In this document: piece by piece, positions 4,106 to 5,002 of the stretch
Layout: every line of letters starts with the position of its first letter
Numbering within the stretch: position 1 is the first letter of the stretch
From: an uncultured Selenomonadaceae bacterium
Lineage (GTDB): Bacteria > Bacillota_C > Negativicutes > Selenomonadales > Selenomonadaceae
DNA: 5,002 nucleotides
Assembly (NCBI GenBank): GCA_946402475.1
Contig: CAMIWP010000111.1
Location: 1 to 5,002, forward strand
Direction of reading: 5' to 3'
Notes under the pieces: generated by a model
The model's input: only the letters and a program-made list of their open reading frames with translations
Told to the model about the DNA's origin: nothing
Databases searched by the model: none
Made by a program: the position numbers and the translations under genes

Positions 4106-5002
4106 TTGGCTGCAAAGACAAGGGCACGCCGGAAGTCGAAGAAGGCGCTGGTGGTGGTGGAGTCGCCGGCGAAGGCAAAGACCATAGAGAAGTATCTGGG
4201 CAGGGGTTACATGGTACGCGCTTCCATGGGACACCTGCGGGATCTGCCCAAGAGTCAGTTCGGCATCGACGTGGAGCATGATTTTGCTCCCAAGTACATC
4301 AACATTCGGGGCAAGGGGGAGCTCATCAAGGCGCTCAAGAAGGAGGCTAAGGGCGCAGACAGGATCTATCTGGCCAGCGACCCGGATCGCGAAGGTGAGG
4401 CCATCGCATGGCATCTCTCCCATATTCTGGGGGTGGATCCCGCGACGGACTGCCGGATCGTCTTCCATGAGATAACGAAGCCCGCCATTCAGGCGGCGGT
4501 GAAGGAACCCCATCCCATCAATATGGATCGGGTGGACGCGCAGCAGGCCCGTCGCATGCTGGATCGCATTGTGGGATACAAGTTGAGCCCCCTTCTCTGG
4601 CGCAAGGTACGAAAGGGACTTTCCGCTGGCCGGGTGCAGTCCGTCACGGTGAAGCTCATCTGCGACAGGGAGAAGGAGATACAGTCCTTCGTTTCGGAGG
4701 AGTACTGGACCGTCGGGGTAAAACTTCGCAAGGGGAAATCCCCCATGTTCGACGCAGAGCTGGCGCAGGTGGAGGGCAAGAAGCTCTCCCTTTCCAACGA
4801 AGCGGATGCCAAGGCATTGGTGGATGATCTCGGGAAACAGGAGTTTCGCGTGGAGGAGGTAAAGAAGGGGCAGCGTCGCCGCAAGCCATCCGCCCCCTTC
4901 ACCACCAGCAGCCTGCAGCAGGATGCCGCGCGGAAGCTGGGATTCACTTCCCGCAGGACCATGATGCTGGCCCAACAGCTCTATGAGGGGCTGGAGTTGG
5001 GA
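4106..5002 (+). CDS. topA: DNA topoisomerase I, type IA (N-terminal part, cut by window end)
   Basis: Relaxes negatively supercoiled DNA by passing one strand through a transient break in the other, acting on the nucleoid. The first 299 residues are present with no stop before the window end. After a short basic N-terminus (MAAKTRARRKSKK) comes the Toprim domain: LVVVESPAKAKTIEKYL (15-31) with the metal-site Glu19, GHLRDLP (42-48), and SDPDREGEAIAWH (91-103) with Asp92, Asp94 and Glu96. RVDAQQARRMLDRIVGY (142-158) and LSAGRVQSV (172-180) are type IA core motifs. The active-site tyrosine lies beyond the window, near residue 320 in the E. coli enzyme. The start is TTG; the first in-frame ATG (codon 36, 4211-4213) would remove the Toprim Glu19, so TTG is needed. 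It is probably co-transcribed with dprA. Confidence 0.97.
   Translation, partial: MAAKTRARRKSKKALVVVESPAKAKTIEKYLGRGYMVRASMGHLRDLPKSQFGIDVEHDFAPKYINIRGKGELIKALKKEAKGADRIYLASDPDREGEAIAWHLSHILGVDPATDCRIVFHEITKPAIQAAVKEPHPINMDRVDAQQARRMLDRIVGYKLSPLLWRKVRKGLSAGRVQSVTVKLICDREKEIQSFVSEEYWTVGVKLRKGKSPMFDAELAQVEGKKLSLSNEADAKALVDDLGKQEFRVEEVKKGQRRRKPSAPFTTSSLQQDAARKLGFTSRRTMMLAQQLYEGLELG

Noticed and set aside
4043..4975. Long minus-strand open frame (310 aa) opposite topA
   Set aside because: It is antisense to clear TopA motifs in every part, has no recognisable domain or ribosome site, and long antisense frames are expected in codon-biased genes.

Overview
The window looks like an ordinary chromosomal stretch from a member of the Firmicutes (Bacillota). 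Four things point there: a c-di-AMP (ydaO/yuaA-type) riboswitch in front of a cell-wall hydrolase, the dprA-topA gene pair typical of this phylum, purine-rich Shine-Dalgarno sites on every gene, and TTG starts on two genes. The RNase P RNA is the ancestral type A rather than the Bacillus-like type B. This argues against Bacilli and fits Clostridia or Negativicutes, although the exact lineage is inference. I see no insertion sequence, phage gene, tRNA, CRISPR array or defence system.

Layout, left to right. (1) 23-733, minus strand: deoD, purine nucleoside phosphorylase, with a probable promoter at 769-797. (2) 851-1291, plus strand: a consensus promoter, rnpB (type A RNase P RNA, about 364 nt) and a hairpin terminator. 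(3) 1292-1546: a leader holding an 8-bp hairpin whose loop can pair upstream, then a c-di-AMP riboswitch that runs directly into a Shine-Dalgarno site. (4) 1547-2209: a secreted NlpC/P60 peptidoglycan hydrolase with a PG-binding domain, starting at TTG and ending at a strong, potentially bidirectional terminator. (5) 2272-2349, minus strand: a 25-codon gene for a single-pass membrane peptide, with its own Shine-Dalgarno and near-consensus promoter (2374-2402). (6) 2500-2862, plus strand: a dihydroneopterin aldolase family gene (folB-like) with its own terminator. (7) 3004-5002, plus strand: dprA and topA, 4 nt apart, with topA running off the window end.

How the parts relate. The leader, riboswitch and hydrolase form one c-di-AMP-controlled cell-wall unit. 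The riboswitch's loop-to-3'-flank pseudoknot falls on the Shine-Dalgarno site, suggesting direct translational control. dprA and topA are a DNA-processing operon. deoD (purine salvage), rnpB (tRNA processing) and folB (pterin/folate) are independent housekeeping units.

The observations most worth following up are the unannotated 25-aa membrane peptide gene, the FolB protein that lacks two normally conserved pterin-site residues, the riboswitch whose pseudoknot overlaps the Shine-Dalgarno, and the hairpin/pseudoknot element upstream of it. I do not see a convincing large novel system in this window.
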